Under the pieces are notes generated by a model, which was given only the letters and a program-made list of their open reading frames with translations, was not told the DNA's origin and did not search any database. Source: Periplaneta americana (taxonomy: Eukaryota; Arthropoda; Insecta; Blattodea; Blattidae). Taken from it: a stretch of 64,000 bases of DNA. Each line of letters begins with the position of its first letter. The stretch's first letter is position 1. A program made the position numbers and the translations under genes. This document shows positions 40,701 to 55,700 of the stretch, piece by piece. The stretch covers positions 158,931,455 through 158,995,454 of the forward strand of contig NC_091122.1 in assembly GCF_040183065.1 (NCBI RefSeq), written 5' to 3'.

Positions 40701-43700
40701 ATTAGGAATAAATTAGCACATAAATTTAAAAATACAAGACAGAAGAGTGTAAAACAAATGATAAGATGATTAAATACAATTGAAGAAGAGGAAATGAACT
40801 TGAGCAGAAATGATCAACAATGAACTGAAGTGTGTAAGTGTGAAATAGTAATATGTGTTACAAGAGCAGTATGTTGAAGTTTTCATGTTCGAGGAAAAGT
40901 TTGAAAAAGCGAAATGTAGTTGAGCTTTTTTAATTTCCGAGAATTGAAAGAAAACATACCGCTCGTGTATCGTACATTATTTTGTGCGAAGATCGTTTAT
41001 TACATACCTGAAAGAGGAATTTCTAATTAGTTGCAATGAAATCTCCATCTTGGTTTCTGGCCAATGACGGCAAATTTGCAAAACAAAAATATCTATCTTC
41101 AACATTGTTGCTTTAAAATGTTTTCTGTGTTTACTATACTCCAGCAGGCCATGATATACGTCTGTCTTTTTTTCCCCCAGTCTATAAATGCGAACTTAAA
41201 ACAAACGGTAAGGTTATATAATGATTTAGAGTTTACTTAATTTTTGCAAATATTTAAAAACAATAATTAACAGTGCAATGTAGATGAAATTGCAGTGGTA
41301 AGTTTCCAATTTATAATTATTACTATATTGAACGTCTCTAAAAATAATATGTTAAAAGCCAAAAGCAGTAAAATCAATATGTCACTTAAGCGGTAAGAAG
41401 AGGGAAATTGTTATGTGTGTTAGGTTGGGAATACTGAATGTGGAATTTTACACTTTCCGCAGATTGGTTTTGTGCGGAAACCAAGCAAATACGCACGATC
41501 TCGCACAAAATATTTAAGTGATGGTGGACTGAAAAGTAGAAATGTAAAGGTCCATGATGACTAAAATTGTAAAGTTGTAAGTTGTCTGACAATAAATATC
41601 ATATCACATCATATCATAAAGATTTTTTAAACCACTATTCATCTTTGTTACAATACAGAATGATGGAAAGAAATGATTTGTCATTTATTAATGTAGTATA
41701 TCTAGACTGAAAATATTAAGACATAATTCTTTAAAGTTTAAACAAGTATTCTCTTGTGAACTCACCTCAGGACTTCCTGTATATGCACAAATTCACTTTT
41801 CTGAGACTTAGAAAATTCTAGCCGGCCATTTTTTTTGGGAATACTGTACCAGTACCTCGAATATGCAGTACATGTACGAGGGGGATCCAGGAAATAACGA
41901 CCATTTTGTTGTAATAATTAAAAAAAATATTTATTTGAAAAAACAAAGTCTGTTACATAACTGAAGCTTCCTTCACTTCTCTACATAATCACCACCTACA
42001 TTTAAACATTTGTCGTATCTGTTCACTAGCTTTAGAATTCCCGTGTTGTACTCCTCTGCTGCCAGTTCATTAAGCCAGGTGTTCACTGTCTTCTTCAACT
42101 CTTCATCACTTCCAAAACGCGTACCACCCAGAAAGTCTTTCAGCTTAGTGAAAAGGTGGAAATCGCTAGGAGCAAGGTCTGGACTATAGGGCGTACGATC
42201 AAAGATTTCCCAACCGAATTGATCCAGCAATTCTCGAGTTGAAGCAGCAGTGTGCGGGCGGGCGTTGTCGTGAAGAAGCACAACTCCTCTCGAAAGCATT
42301 CCTCGCCTCTTGTTTTGGATGGCTCGCCGTAGTTTTCGTAAAGTCTCACAATAACGATTTGAATTGATCGTAGTGCCTTTTGGCATGAAATCCAGCAAAA
42401 GAACACCTTTGCAATCCCAAAAGACAGTAGCCACGACTTTTTGTGTTGAGAGAGTCTGTTTGAATTTTCTCGGTTTTTTGGGTGATGAGGGATGATGCCA
42501 CTGACGTGATTGGCGCTTGGTCTCTGGGGTGTTGTGAGACACCCAGGTCTCATCACCAGTCACAATTTGATCAAGAAAGGCGTCTCCATCTGTGTGATAT
42601 CGCATCAAGAATGTCAATGCTGAGGCCATTCTCTGAGTTTTGTGTTGGTCACTCAGTTGCCGTGGAACCCATCGTGCACAGATTTTGTGGTAGCCAAGAT
42701 GTTGCGACACAATTTCACCAAGCAAAGAACGAGAAATGTCAGGAAAGGCAATATGCAATTCGTCGAGTGATGTGCGCCTGTCTTGCAAGATTCTATTGTT
42801 CACTTTAGTCTTCAGGTCTTCTGTGATGAGTGATGGGCGTCCGGGTCGAGTTTCATCGTGGACATTTGTTCGCCCATTGTTGAACATTTCGCACCATTTT
42901 CTCACATTTCTTTCATTCATTACAGTATCACCATACACTTCTTTCAATTGCCGGTAAATTTCTGCAAGTTTCAAATGTCGGGCATTCAAAAATCGAATCA
43001 CACTCCTCACCTCACAGTCGGCGGGATTATCAATCACGTCGTTCATTTTGAAGTAACACAAAATGCACAATGGCGACTTGTTGCAACCAGTACTCACAAC
43101 ATTATGAGAACACATGTTAAGGAAGCCAGTTGACCTTCAAACAAGAAAGGGGAGTCAGCTGTGCGGCAGGTATGCGCGAACGGTCGTCATTTCCTGGATC
43201 CCCCTCGTAACTTGTAAATACTTACAGTGTGATCTAGTATCATTCTCCACACAGTTGCTCAGTGTAACAGCCAAGAAAACATGATGTTTTGCATACAATT
43301 CTTCCAGTTCTTGAAGTCTGGCATCAGAAACAAAAATTGCACCTGTCGCCCATGCCTCACATAACCTCAGTGCTGTCCATACCATCTTGAAGGAATAAGA
43401 AGTGTACATTTTGTATTTTATTGTTTTCACTCACAAGATAGTTACTTTTCTATATAACTACAAATATTCTGATGCATACCTTTTTTAAGTAATAGATAAT
43501 TTAAAATACCAATGCATCAGTAAAGTATCCTGTCCAAATTCAACATCGCAAATTTCTAGCGCAATAATTAATAATAGATCCCTATTAGAAACAACAACAA
43601 CAACAACCAAATTTCTTGGCTTAAAAATCGATAGTGTGTTAAATTGGAAAAAGAATGTTAAGGAAATTACCCCCAAACTAAATTCAGCTTGTTTTGCTAT

Positions 43701-46700
43701 TAGATCTATGCAAAAGATAGTAAATATCAATACCTTAAAAACAATATACTTTGCATACTTCCACTCAGTAATGAGTTTTGGAATAATATTCTGGGGAAAT
43801 TCCACAGATAGTAACAATATATTTCTATTACAAAAAAGAGTAATTAGAATAACAGTAGGTGCCAAATCTAGGGAATCTTATAGGACTATTTTCAAAAAAC
43901 TACAAATAATGCCCATGGCTTGTCAGTATATCTTTTCATTAATAATCTTCCTCGTATGTAATCGTGAAAACTTTGTAACTAATTCAACAGTTCATAGCAT
44001 AAATACACGTCAAAAAAAATGACTTTCATACTCCATTGGCAAGTCTATCATGGTATCAAAAAGGAGTGTGTTATATGGCAGTAAAAATTTTTAATAGCCT
44101 CCCTATCGATATAAAAAATGAAACTCAAAACATAAAATTATTTAGGGCCAAATTAAAGAAGTACCTGATTTCTCACGCCTTCTATTCTTTAGGTGAATAC
44201 ATGACATTCAATAACACTTCATGAAATTGATACTAAAACTATGTGTTGTACTAGTAGACAATATTGTAAATCTCGTCTGTATATATTTCATCTAGACTGT
44301 GACTATAAATTAAGATTTTATACTAATATTAAGTTTTTTGACTTGTTCCATATTCTAGCTGTAAGCATGTATGAATACCATGGAATGTTAATAAATACAA
44401 TACAATACAATCAAGATGAAAAAACAAAGACAAAAAGAAGGTGCTTGTACACATACAAATAGGGTTTTGCAAGATCTAATGCATTTATCCTCATGTTGTT
44501 ATGTCACAGCACCTCTGAGTACAAATACAGAATTAAAATTTGCAGCGAGTCTTGAAGGGAGTCCATCTGTATGTAGGCAACAATTTCACACGACTGTTCA
44601 CAAGTAGCATATATAAAGGGGTTTGGTTTACTGCACATACACAGTATGTTGTAAGCAAAACTTATACAATAAAGAAGCTCCAAATTTTATTTCCATATTT
44701 GTACATGTGCTCAAAAAGCTGCAGCATGTGTGGACATTGTGCCACTGTCATACATCCATGACGCAGTACATGAGGGCGGCCACTAGAGGGAACCCAAGAG
44801 TTGGAACTTAATACTGAGACGATTCTTCCAACGCCGGGGTGGAATCCGGTGTGGCTTAGTGGATAAAGCGTCAGCACATACAGCTGAAAACCCGGGTTCA
44901 AATCCCGGCGCTGGAGAGAATTTTTCTCCGTTCCATTACTCTTTCATCGTATGATGACGCAGAATATCTGCATGGAAATATCATATGTACTTCGGTACAT
45001 TAAAATAATATATATGATATGCGTAAATCACATCGTGATTTAAGATGGCACTTATTCCGTCGGATCCCGGCCAACTAGTCACTCATTACGAGTGCACCTC
45101 AGCACATGTGTGGACTTCGGTCCTAGGTTCATAGATATCTATGATGTAGTGCAGAGGGCGGCCACTAGAGGGAACCCAAGAGTTGGAACTTAATACTAAG
45201 ACGATTCTTCCGACGCCGGGGTGGAATCCGGTGTGGCTTAGTGGATAAAGCATCAGCACGTAGAGCTGAAAACCCGGGTTCAAATCCCGGCGCCAGAGAG
45301 AATTATTCTCCGTTCCATTACTCTTTCATCGTATGATGACGCAGAATATCTGCATGGAAATATCGTATGTACTTCGGTAAATTAAAATAATATATATGAT
45401 ATGCGTAAATCACATCGTGATTTAAGACGGCGCTTATTCTGTCGGATCCCGGCCAACTAGTCACTCATTACGAGTGCACCTCAGCACATGTGTGGACTTC
45501 GGTCCTAGGTTCATAGATATCTATGACGTAGTGCAGAGGGCGGCCACTAGAGGGAACCCAAGAGTTGGAACTTAATACTGAGACGATTCTTCCGACGCCG
45601 GGGTGGAATCCGGTGTGGCTTAGTGGATAAAGCGTCAGCACGTAGAGCTGAAAACCCGGGTTCAAATCCCGGCGCCGGAGAGAATTTTTCTCCATTCCAT
45701 TACTCTTTCATCGTATGATGACGCAGAATATCTGCATGGAAATATCATATGTACTTCAGTACATTAAAATAATATATATGATTTAGAACATATAAATAAT
45801 GACATTTTGGTATCTCTTGTGGTTTAAAATATGATCGCATAAATGTAAAAAAAAACAGAACTGAAATAAATTAACATAGAAAGTATTTGCTGGAACTTCA
45901 AAAAAAAAAAAGTGTAAGTGTGAAAAACGTGTAACAGAAATGTATAAAAGAAGTTTTACTATAATTAAAATATGAAAATATCCCTTACCTGGAGAGTCGA
46001 CTGTTTTATGATTTCACAGCCTTCTGATTGTAAACAATGTGCATACACTGTTTGCACGTAACTATCGTGAGCTGCAACAAGATCAGAAAATTAGTCACAC
46101 AGGAACATGATGGAGAGAAATACAATTTGATTCCATACATACCTGCCACTCGCATGTGAGCACATTCAGCATCTCATGTACCATATATTCATAAATAAAC
46201 TTTGGAGTTTTAAGGTTATATAATTTCTTTCATCTGCGGTATAAAATAATAAACCATAAATGGGATAAAAAAACTTCAAATTTTTTTAGTTATTAGAACT
46301 CGCATTATAAGTTCTCAATGTGTACAGAATTTAAAAATTCTAAAGCTGCTCTTACATAATTAGGTCGTTACAACAATTTCTAAACAGCAGTATCTTAAAG
46401 ACAATATATTTTACCTATTTTCATTCCATTATGTCCTACGGAATAATATTTTGGGGAAATTTTGTAGACAGTAAAAATATATTCTTATTACAAAAAAGAG
46501 CCATTAGAATAATAGTTGGAGCAAAGGCTAGAGAATCATGTAGATTATTTTTAAAAAAATTAGAGATTCTAACCTTAACAAATCAATACATATACTCTAC
46601 AATAAATTTCCTCTTATGTAATAAAAAAAATTTTCCAACTAACTCAGCCATACATAGTATAAATACCCGCAGAAGGAATGATTTTCATACGCCATCATCA

Positions 46701-49700
46701 AATTTATCATGCTTTCAAAGGGGAGTACGTTACATGGCGATAAAAATGTTCAATAGTCTTCCTGAAGACATTAAGAATCATAGCCAAAACCCTGCATTAT
46801 TTAAGACAAAACTAAAAAATTACTTAATATCTCACACTTTCTATTCTGTAGATGAATTCTTGACATTTCACAGTACTGTGTAAATATTATAATACTATTA
46901 AATGGTAAACATATTACATTGTATAAAATATTATTGTTATTAAGGTATTAATTCTGTACATATTTCATATTTGCATTTTATATGTATTGCATTTTATTGT
47001 TAAACGTAAGAATTGGACATGTTCTTTATTCTATGCTGTAAACCTACCTACCTACCTACCTACCTACCTACCTATCATTTGAGATACAAACGTCTATTGT
47101 TACTTACAAACCACTTAAACTTCCAACATTCTTTTGTGCACAACTTGTATGAATCTGGGATCTATTGATCAGCTTCAGAGTTGGAGAAGTAGAGTGAACA
47201 TACCTTTTATAACAGCATCGAGTTCTTGAGCTTCTTCAAGGTTACGTTCTAACTCCAAATGCAGCAAGTGTAGAACTTGTCCCATGAGATAGCTATGCAC
47301 ACTGTTCACAGAATGCAACAGCCAAAACCGCAAATATTGAAGCCTCTGCATTCGTTCTTTCTCTTTCTTCCTCAGTGGGACTGATTTATTTTCTCTCTGA
47401 TCCAAATCTGATTGGAACACACAAATGTAGAATGCTATAATTAATAGAGAAACTTAAAAATTAAACCAAACCCTTTAACTCTATTAAATATAGAATATAA
47501 TCTAAATTTAACAGAAGAAATACTGAAATCAGAAGTAAACCCTGAAATACTGAAACAATTGTCTTTAGAGACAATTAATATTAGGTACCCTCCACAAAAC
47601 TGGCTTCATTTATACACTGACGGATCCTTGATCTCCAGAGAACAAGGTGCCGGTGCAGGTGTTACGTGCTGTCTCTTCTCACTTTATAGATCACATGGAT
47701 ATGGTACAACAAGTTTTGATAGTGAAATCATTGCAATAAGTGAATGTCTCAGGAATCTTCTATGCCACATCAATAAATTTAAGAATGCAGTTATATTGTC
47801 AGACTCCAAAGCAGCTATTCTATCAATCGTCTCTAAACACACACCTTCATCTCAAACAGCAGAAATAACTAAAATGCTCTCTCAATTAATATCACTCAAT
47901 AAAAGAATTGTATTCCAATGGATACCATCCCATTGTGGAATCCTGGGAAATGAGAATGCGGATGCTTTAGCAAAGAAGGGCAGCACTGCTACTTACAGAC
48001 CCGTTACTAAATCTATGTATTACTCTGTGAAGAGATTTATTAAATCTACATACTTAGACTTCAACAAACAAAATTTGATAACACAATCCCAAGGGAAAAA
48101 ATGGAACTCTCTGCATCAAAATCCACAGTTAATTCCCGATTTACCGCAAAAATCGTCTGTAGCTGCATTTAGATTGGCAACAGGCCATGATTGTTTGGCC
48201 AAACACCTGCATAGAATTGGAATATATCAGTCCCCTAACTGCCCATTGTGCAACTCAAACCAAGAAATGGATTCGGAACACCTCAAAATCTGTGCTTCAT
48301 TGGCTGGTCATGATAATATCTTTGAAAAATATTGGAGTGCAAGAGATCAAATGACTTTATTGTCAAACGCCTGGCATTAGAAAACAACAACATAATTAAT
48401 AGAGAATACTACCAACGATTTTATGAAGAAATGTACTGAGTGTTCAGTCTAGTGTGGACGACATGATGGATTTCTTGAATTTGATAATTAGCAAAATGCT
48501 CATATAGTGATCAGTACCAGGTTAAAGAAACAGTTAATGCAGACAGATATGTGAATATAATTTTACATATCTTTTTTCAAAAGTTGATAGAGATGGAATG
48601 AAATTACGTTTTCTTTCAATAGGATTCTTCCACCACTCATATAGCAAATGTTTATTTCCCTAAAAAAAAAAAATTAATCAAGTAGTCCAGGGCAGAATCA
48701 TTTGTGTTTATCTGTGGCCCCCTTGTTCCTTCGAACTGAACCCATCATTTTTATCTTGGGGTTCATTGAAAGATAATGTGTTCACGACAAACCCACGCAC
48801 CTCAGTAGATCTAAAGCATACTGGTAATGTCTATCAGGAGACTGATGCTCTTTCTTGATGGGAACTTAACAAGTGATGTAGAACAGCATGTTTTGGTTAA
48901 ATTCGGTGAGTACATAATATATCACCAGCATCCATCACACTGTGTGGCTGATAGGTATACCATTACAATTATAAGCCATTGTTAGGGCAGACCGTTTTAT
49001 ACTGAGAACACCCAGTATGTTTCAATTTACTCAGTATTTAATCCGTGTGTATTGCAACAGAAGTTACGCACCTGAAAACCTGAGTTTCTGCAAGGAAAAG
49101 AGAGCCCACTTTATCTTCAGAAGGAACTGAAAGACAGCATTGTAGTATTCCATATTGCGCTCATTTAATATTAATGTTATAGGCCACTCTACCTGCAAAA
49201 GAATCATCTTAAATGCAACACATTCTAAGTACACTAGTAACTTGAGTAGCAAATACTCTTAACTAAATTTAAACAAAAATTAATTATGAAATTAATATCT
49301 GTACAGTTTATTTTTCAGTCAGAATAACTTATAACATGATATACTTACTTACAAATGGCTTTTAAGAAACCTGGAAGTACACTGCCGCCCTCACATAAGC
49401 CCGCCATCACTCCCTATTCTGAGCAAGATTAATCCAGTCTCATATCCCACCTCCCTCAAATCCATTTTAATATTATCCTCCCATCTATGCCTTGACTTTC
49501 GCAAAGATCTTTCCCCTCTGGTCTTTCAACTAACACTCTATATGCATTTGTAGATTCACACATACATGCTACATGCCCTGCCCATTTCAAATGTCTGGAT
49601 TTAATGTTCCTAATTATGTTAGATGAAGAATACAATGCATGCAGTTCTGCGTTGTGTAACTTCCTCTATTTTTCTGTAACTTCATCCCTCTTAGTCCCAA

Positions 49701-52700
49701 ATATTCTTCCATTATTCTCTGTTCCCCTCTCAAAGAGAGAGTCCAAGTTTCACAACCATACAGAACAACCGGTAATATAACTGTTTTATAAATTCTAACT
49801 TTCAGCTTTTTCGAGAGCAAACTGGAGGATAAAAGCTTTTCAACCGAATAATAACAGGCATTTCCCATAATTATTCTACGTCTGATTTACATATAAATAT
49901 TATATTAATAGTACATTATGCAACGAGCCTATAATGATAGTAATTAAGACGCAAGTATTGATGTTTATGAAACGAGCGCAAGCGAGCTTCATAATATTCA
50001 TATGAGTGTCTTAATTACCATTATTGGCAAGTTTCATACGACTTTTTATGCTCGACCATATTTCTAACTTGAAATTATTCAGATGTATACATTTTATTTG
50101 TATCTGACAAGATCGGAAGTGACCTTGTTCTAGGTCGTGAATTGTGAGATGTGCGCAGACGCGAAAGTATTGATTTTTTCCGAGGAACAATAATGTCATT
50201 GACCTTGATGTAATCCCGTTAAACTTTATATGACCTTGATTATTGAATTCGACATTGAAAAACGAAATGACAAATTGAATTTATTTGAATATTATTTACA
50301 ATTAACGCTAATTATTATAGTAACAGAACATAACCTTCTGTGACAGTATTGGATTTCCAGCCTCCGTGACTTTTCGCTAATTCTCTTTCAATTGCATATC
50401 CGAGAATAATCGATACTTGCGGTTTTGTAACGGTACAAAGCTGACTTGTCATTGGCTGAACACCTGTAAGCTGAGTTGTCATTGGCTGAACACCTGTATT
50501 TTAATGAGTAGGTGTACTTTAATGACATGCATTAAAGGACTGCTACCAGGTGTATAATTACTACATTTCGGCATGGTCGAGCATAAAATATATTATTTAT
50601 GTGTGCAATTATAGATTTCATAACATATTTTGTACAACATTAAATTAAAATCGTAAAAGGCATCAAATACAATGGATTAATCCAGGGATTCTCAATCGGT
50701 GTATCCCATGGAGTGTATCGCGAAATTCTGAAATTGAAAAATAAATTTTATGCTGTCCAAAAAGGCTCTTTACAACGCATTTTTTTTATTTACAACGAAG
50801 TCTTTGATATGGTACATTTTATTTTGAGACAGACTTTAATGAAACGTGAACACCTCCAACAATGCTTAGTAATTCGTTTACTCTTCCCACTTAGTTTAGA
50901 ATCGTTAGAACATATTGGTCAGTTTCAGTATATAGTATGTGTGAGCAGGTGATGTGCGACTATTTTATCAAAAGCGCTTTATTTAGATTTATCATGGGCA
51001 AATTTTTAATTCGAAAAAGACTATCTGAATCAAATTCTGGGTTAGATGACGGCAGTGCTAATTCAAATAATGTGAGCAAAAATTCCCTTCAGAGTTCACA
51101 AAAACGTACTGTGATGAATACTTGCAATATGGTTTTACGTGGCTTGGCGATGAATATAAACAAAATTCCGAGTGTCTTATATGCGGAAATGTTTTGTCAA
51201 ATCAGTCGATAGTGCCGAATAAACTAAAAAAATTATTTATAACTGCTGTTTTCAACGTCATAATTGTGTGAATCAGCACTTTCTACTATGAAAATAGTAA
51301 AATCTAAACCATAAGACCATGCAGAGAGAAATTCTGTGCAACCCACAAAGCGCAGACTTCACATTAATTCAAATAGGTGAGTTTTCAAAAACGAAAATAA
51401 AAATCTTTTATGGGACATCCAGCATTAATAGGTCATGTAATATGCAGTGAGGTGGGCAAGACCTCATTCATATTCGATACATATATAATGTTAACAGTTC
51501 TCAGAAACTGTTGTTGAATATGGCCATAAAGTCATTTAATATGTGCTCCTGTATATATATATGACGTGTATTGTCTTAAATGCAGGTAGTAAGGCCGCAA
51601 CATAATACTACGAGAGGAGTTCAGCCGGCGTCGTGGATCATGTCCCGGCATGGCTCAGTTGGTTAAGAGCACTCAGCGCGCACAGCTGAGAGTTCCTGGG
51701 TTCGATTCCCGGTGCCGGTACGAATTTTTCTCGTACTTAATGGTAATAATAGAAGAGAAGATGTTACTAAGGGACATGCTACTGGAGTAAATGGCAGCTG
51801 TGAGCAGTATGGGATGAAGATAAATACAAACAAGACAAAAACCATGGTTATCGGAAGAAAACTAACGAAGGTAAACTTGCTAATTCGAAATAAGGCAGTG
51901 GAACAACTCGACAGCTTCAAATATTTGGGTTGTACTATAAGCAGTAACATGAGCTGCTGCCAGGAAGTCAAAAGGAGGATAGCAATGGCAAAGGAAGCTT
52001 TTAATACAAGACCTGACCTTGGGCAGAATGCTATGAATGAATGAATTAATTAATTAATACTTACAGCATATCTAAGTTTAATACTATTTATTGCATCCTG
52101 GACAGTAGTTGCATACTGTATCTTCTTATTTACAACAACTGAGAAACGTGAACTGAAGTCAGGGTACCGCTGATCTAGACAGCTCTCCAAATGTATTGTA
52201 AGTGAGAAAGAATTCGCTTCACATGCTTGCACCTGTAAAAGTAATTAGTAATTTAGCTTTACTTAATGTGACAGAAGTATCTTTATACACTTAGCAGTAA
52301 CTATGACACAACTCAAATCGTCTGTTTAATTATCTTAAGAAGAAGCAGAACCTGAGTAAAAAGTGAGGAATAGAATTGCTGCATAATATCATCACACTCC
52401 ATGAGGAAAACGCCTCTAATCATCTGGAAATGCAGGGGCAGATTGAATTCATTCTGAAAAATTGGCTTCACCATACAGCAAACTGCTTTCCACTTCTCCT
52501 CAACAAGGTTCAGAAGGTTGATTTCTAGTACAGGTTTCACTGGTAAGATTTTGTTCTTGAAGTGTTGCATCAACCTGTAGACATAAACCAATTGAATAAA
52601 ATAAAGCGCGCATGCACGACGCACACACATCATTATAAAACTATAAACCCTGCAATACCATAATGATATCCTGTGTCATGCAAGACCTTGTTCAAACATT

Positions 52701-55700
52701 ATTTGTAAGTCGTAACTGTGTGGGATAACAGTACCAAAAGAGTATGGCTTAAAAATTAACATTGAAAAAACAGTGGTTATGAAAATATCAAGAACACAGA
52801 GTTAAGACTGGAATATCAAGTTATCAGGAACAAATTGAAAAAGATAGAGAAGAGAACAGAAATTACTTCAAAAGGAAAAATTCAGCATGAAATTAGCAAA
52901 AGAATATAGAAAAGTTCAAATGTATACAATTTAATAAAACATTTAATTTTGAATAAAGATGTACCAGTACCAATAAAGAGCAAAATGGCAATGTATAGAA
53001 TACATTTCAAGCCAGTTTTGACATATGCTTCAGAAACCTGGACATACACCAAGAAAGATCTTTTATCAATTTTTCCGAGACTTACAGCTCACAAATAAAT
53101 TTCATTCAGTTCGTTATTTTAAATGCTTACTTTATGCATATTTGCTTCTTTCTTTTCAAATTGTTTCCCATGTCTTCATTACATTGCTGACTAGTCTGGT
53201 TTCCTTGGTTTAAATTTAAGTAGCTTTCAAAACCCTTCACTAAGAAAGGATCTCCAACTCGAAGCAAGTGATCCTTAACTTCTGACATAAAATTATCTCC
53301 ATTTTCCATATCACAGTGTGTAATTATATCATCATCATTAGTTTTTACTAAAGACTCATTTTCTGTGTCTGATGCAAATTTAGACAAATCGTGCTCAATG
53401 AGTGTAATTAATTCTTCATACAGATGACCTGCAAAATGGAAGAAGAATTTATTTTATCATCATTATTATTCTTGTTATAATCTTTTGGATTGTTCTTAAT
53501 AATGGCTAACTGCACAGAGTACAGGTGTATCTTTATCAAAGACTGTTCCACTGGTGAAGAATTATATGAATATTCAAAAGAGGATTCGTAATCAGTGGTT
53601 GAAAAGAACGCACACAAGGTCCAAAATGAGATTCATTGCAAATGGGAAAAAGGGGAGCTCACCACGATGCATTGAACCAGAGGAAAGGACCACTCCTGAT
53701 ACCACACCTGAAGGGGATTGGTCAGTATGGGGAAAAGAACCACATTACGACAGTAAACATAAAAAGGATTTTGTCACTAGTGACAGACTCCTTTGGCAGA
53801 GAATTTACAAAGTTGTGACTGATGGTCACATAGTGTTGTAACAAGGTAGATTAATTCCAATAACAGCACATGAATTTTTGAAGCAGGGAAGTTAATTGTC
53901 ATGCTTTTGTAATATCAACATCATAATAGGCAGACAGTTTTCATCATACTTGTCCACACCTGTGGAATAACGGTTAGCGCATCTAACCACGAAACCATGT
54001 GGCCCGGGTTCGATTCCCGGTCAGGGCAAGTTACTTTGTTGAGGTTTTTTCCGGGGTTTTTCCTCAACCTAATATGAGCAAATGCTGTGTAACTTTCGGT
54101 GTTGGACCCCAGACTCATTTCACCAGCATTATCACCTTCTTCTCATTCAGACGCTAAATAACCTAAGATGTTGATGAAGTGTCGTAAAATAACCTATTAA
54201 AATAAAAAATTCATCATACCTTGCCCTGGAACAGAAACCTGGCACACATTCAACATGTACATAACTACATAATTGATTACCACAGCCATGCTGCAATTTA
54301 TCAGTAGCTCATCTTCTAGTTAGTTTTTGCCTGATTTCAGAACCACACTCTTTGTGTACAATAACTTGTTTCAATGCCAGAGTAAAATTGCTCTGAAAAC
54401 TCATTACTGAATTATGCCATGCAGTAAAAAAAAAAAAAAACTACAGTAATACTATCCATACCTTGCTCATCACTTCTTTTACCCAATTCAGAAAGTCTGT
54501 CAAGTCTTCTCAGCAATTCGATGCTTCTTCCTGCATGTAAAGCTTTATTGACTATCACTTGTAATACTGGCAATGGTTTGACGCCTCCATTCAAAAGTTC
54601 TGATTCGTAGGGCTGGATTATAAATTCTTCGTCTGGCTTCTGTAATTTATCTTTACTTCTGAAAATGTAAAAAGTAGCTTTTTCATAACATCAACCACAT
54701 CAAATTCAACACATTTTCTCTTCTTGAGATTTAATTTCTGGGCCTGCAACTGATTAATCGAACATGTATACTATATTAACATAATATAAATGTATTCTTA
54801 AAAAAAGTCTGCTTGAATAACATATAACACACATCTCTTATCTTCTATTATGAAGCCCAAAATACAGAGGCATAAGAAAAGAATGATGAAGAAGAAAGTT
54901 TGGGGGAAGGGGGAGGGGAATATATAAAATTTACAAATCTCTGCTTTGGAATAGCACATCTTCAGTTTGATGTACAGCTGTCAAGAGAAAAAATGGCCGC
55001 TTTCTAGATACTAAATTCCCTTCTGGTATCTCCGCTACAATTCGGAGACAAGCGATGTTACAGGTTATTGAACCATGTTGCCTGATATATACAGTTATAA
55101 TTGAAGTGTTCTCCATGTTACAGTTTTAGCGTAATGGTAGCGTTTCGGGCTGGTATTCATGAGGTCGTGCATTCCAACACAACATAGTGCTTTTTATGTT
55201 TTTTTTTTTGAGAGAGAAAATATAATTGCTCCTTTCACTCTTATGACTATTTTAGTAATTAACATCAGGTTCATGAATGTATTACATGACTTTATCATTA
55301 TTTATTTTAACATTATGGCTGCAAACGGAAAGAAATAAAGATTATAGTCTCAGCAAAAATATCTTTCGTGGCATAAACAAAACAAACTTACTGGCGTCTG
55401 TCTTAGAAAATTCAAGCAATTAAAAGTTAAAAAAAACAAAAAGTCACGATTCAATATTTAGTCTATCTTCCTCCCAACTCAATCACATCTTGCAGTCGAA
55501 TGGGCATGAAATTGACTAATCTTTTCAGTTCTCAGCTATGGCATCCCAGGCATCCTGGACAAGCTTCCACAAATCATCAAGACGTCTTGGAAGGGGATAA
55601 CGCTAAAGAATGATAACAGAATATAAATGATAACTTGAATATATCACTAAAGAATGATAACAGAATATAAATGATAACTTTAATATTATTTATATCACTA

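Noticed and set aside
42140-43133. Additional open frames overlapping mariner copy 1 on both strands
   Set aside because: Shadows of the transposase in other frames; the same frames recur at the second mariner.
44757-45782. Cluster of three tRNA genes
   Set aside because: The tRNA-like parts lack clear anticodon stems and lie in a 382-bp tandem repeat, so they are read as SINE-like units.
54931-55116. 61-codon frame as a possible GCP5 exon
   Set aside because: The sequence shows no similarity to GCP5, has no matching phase, and contains a repeat shared with 55917-56000.
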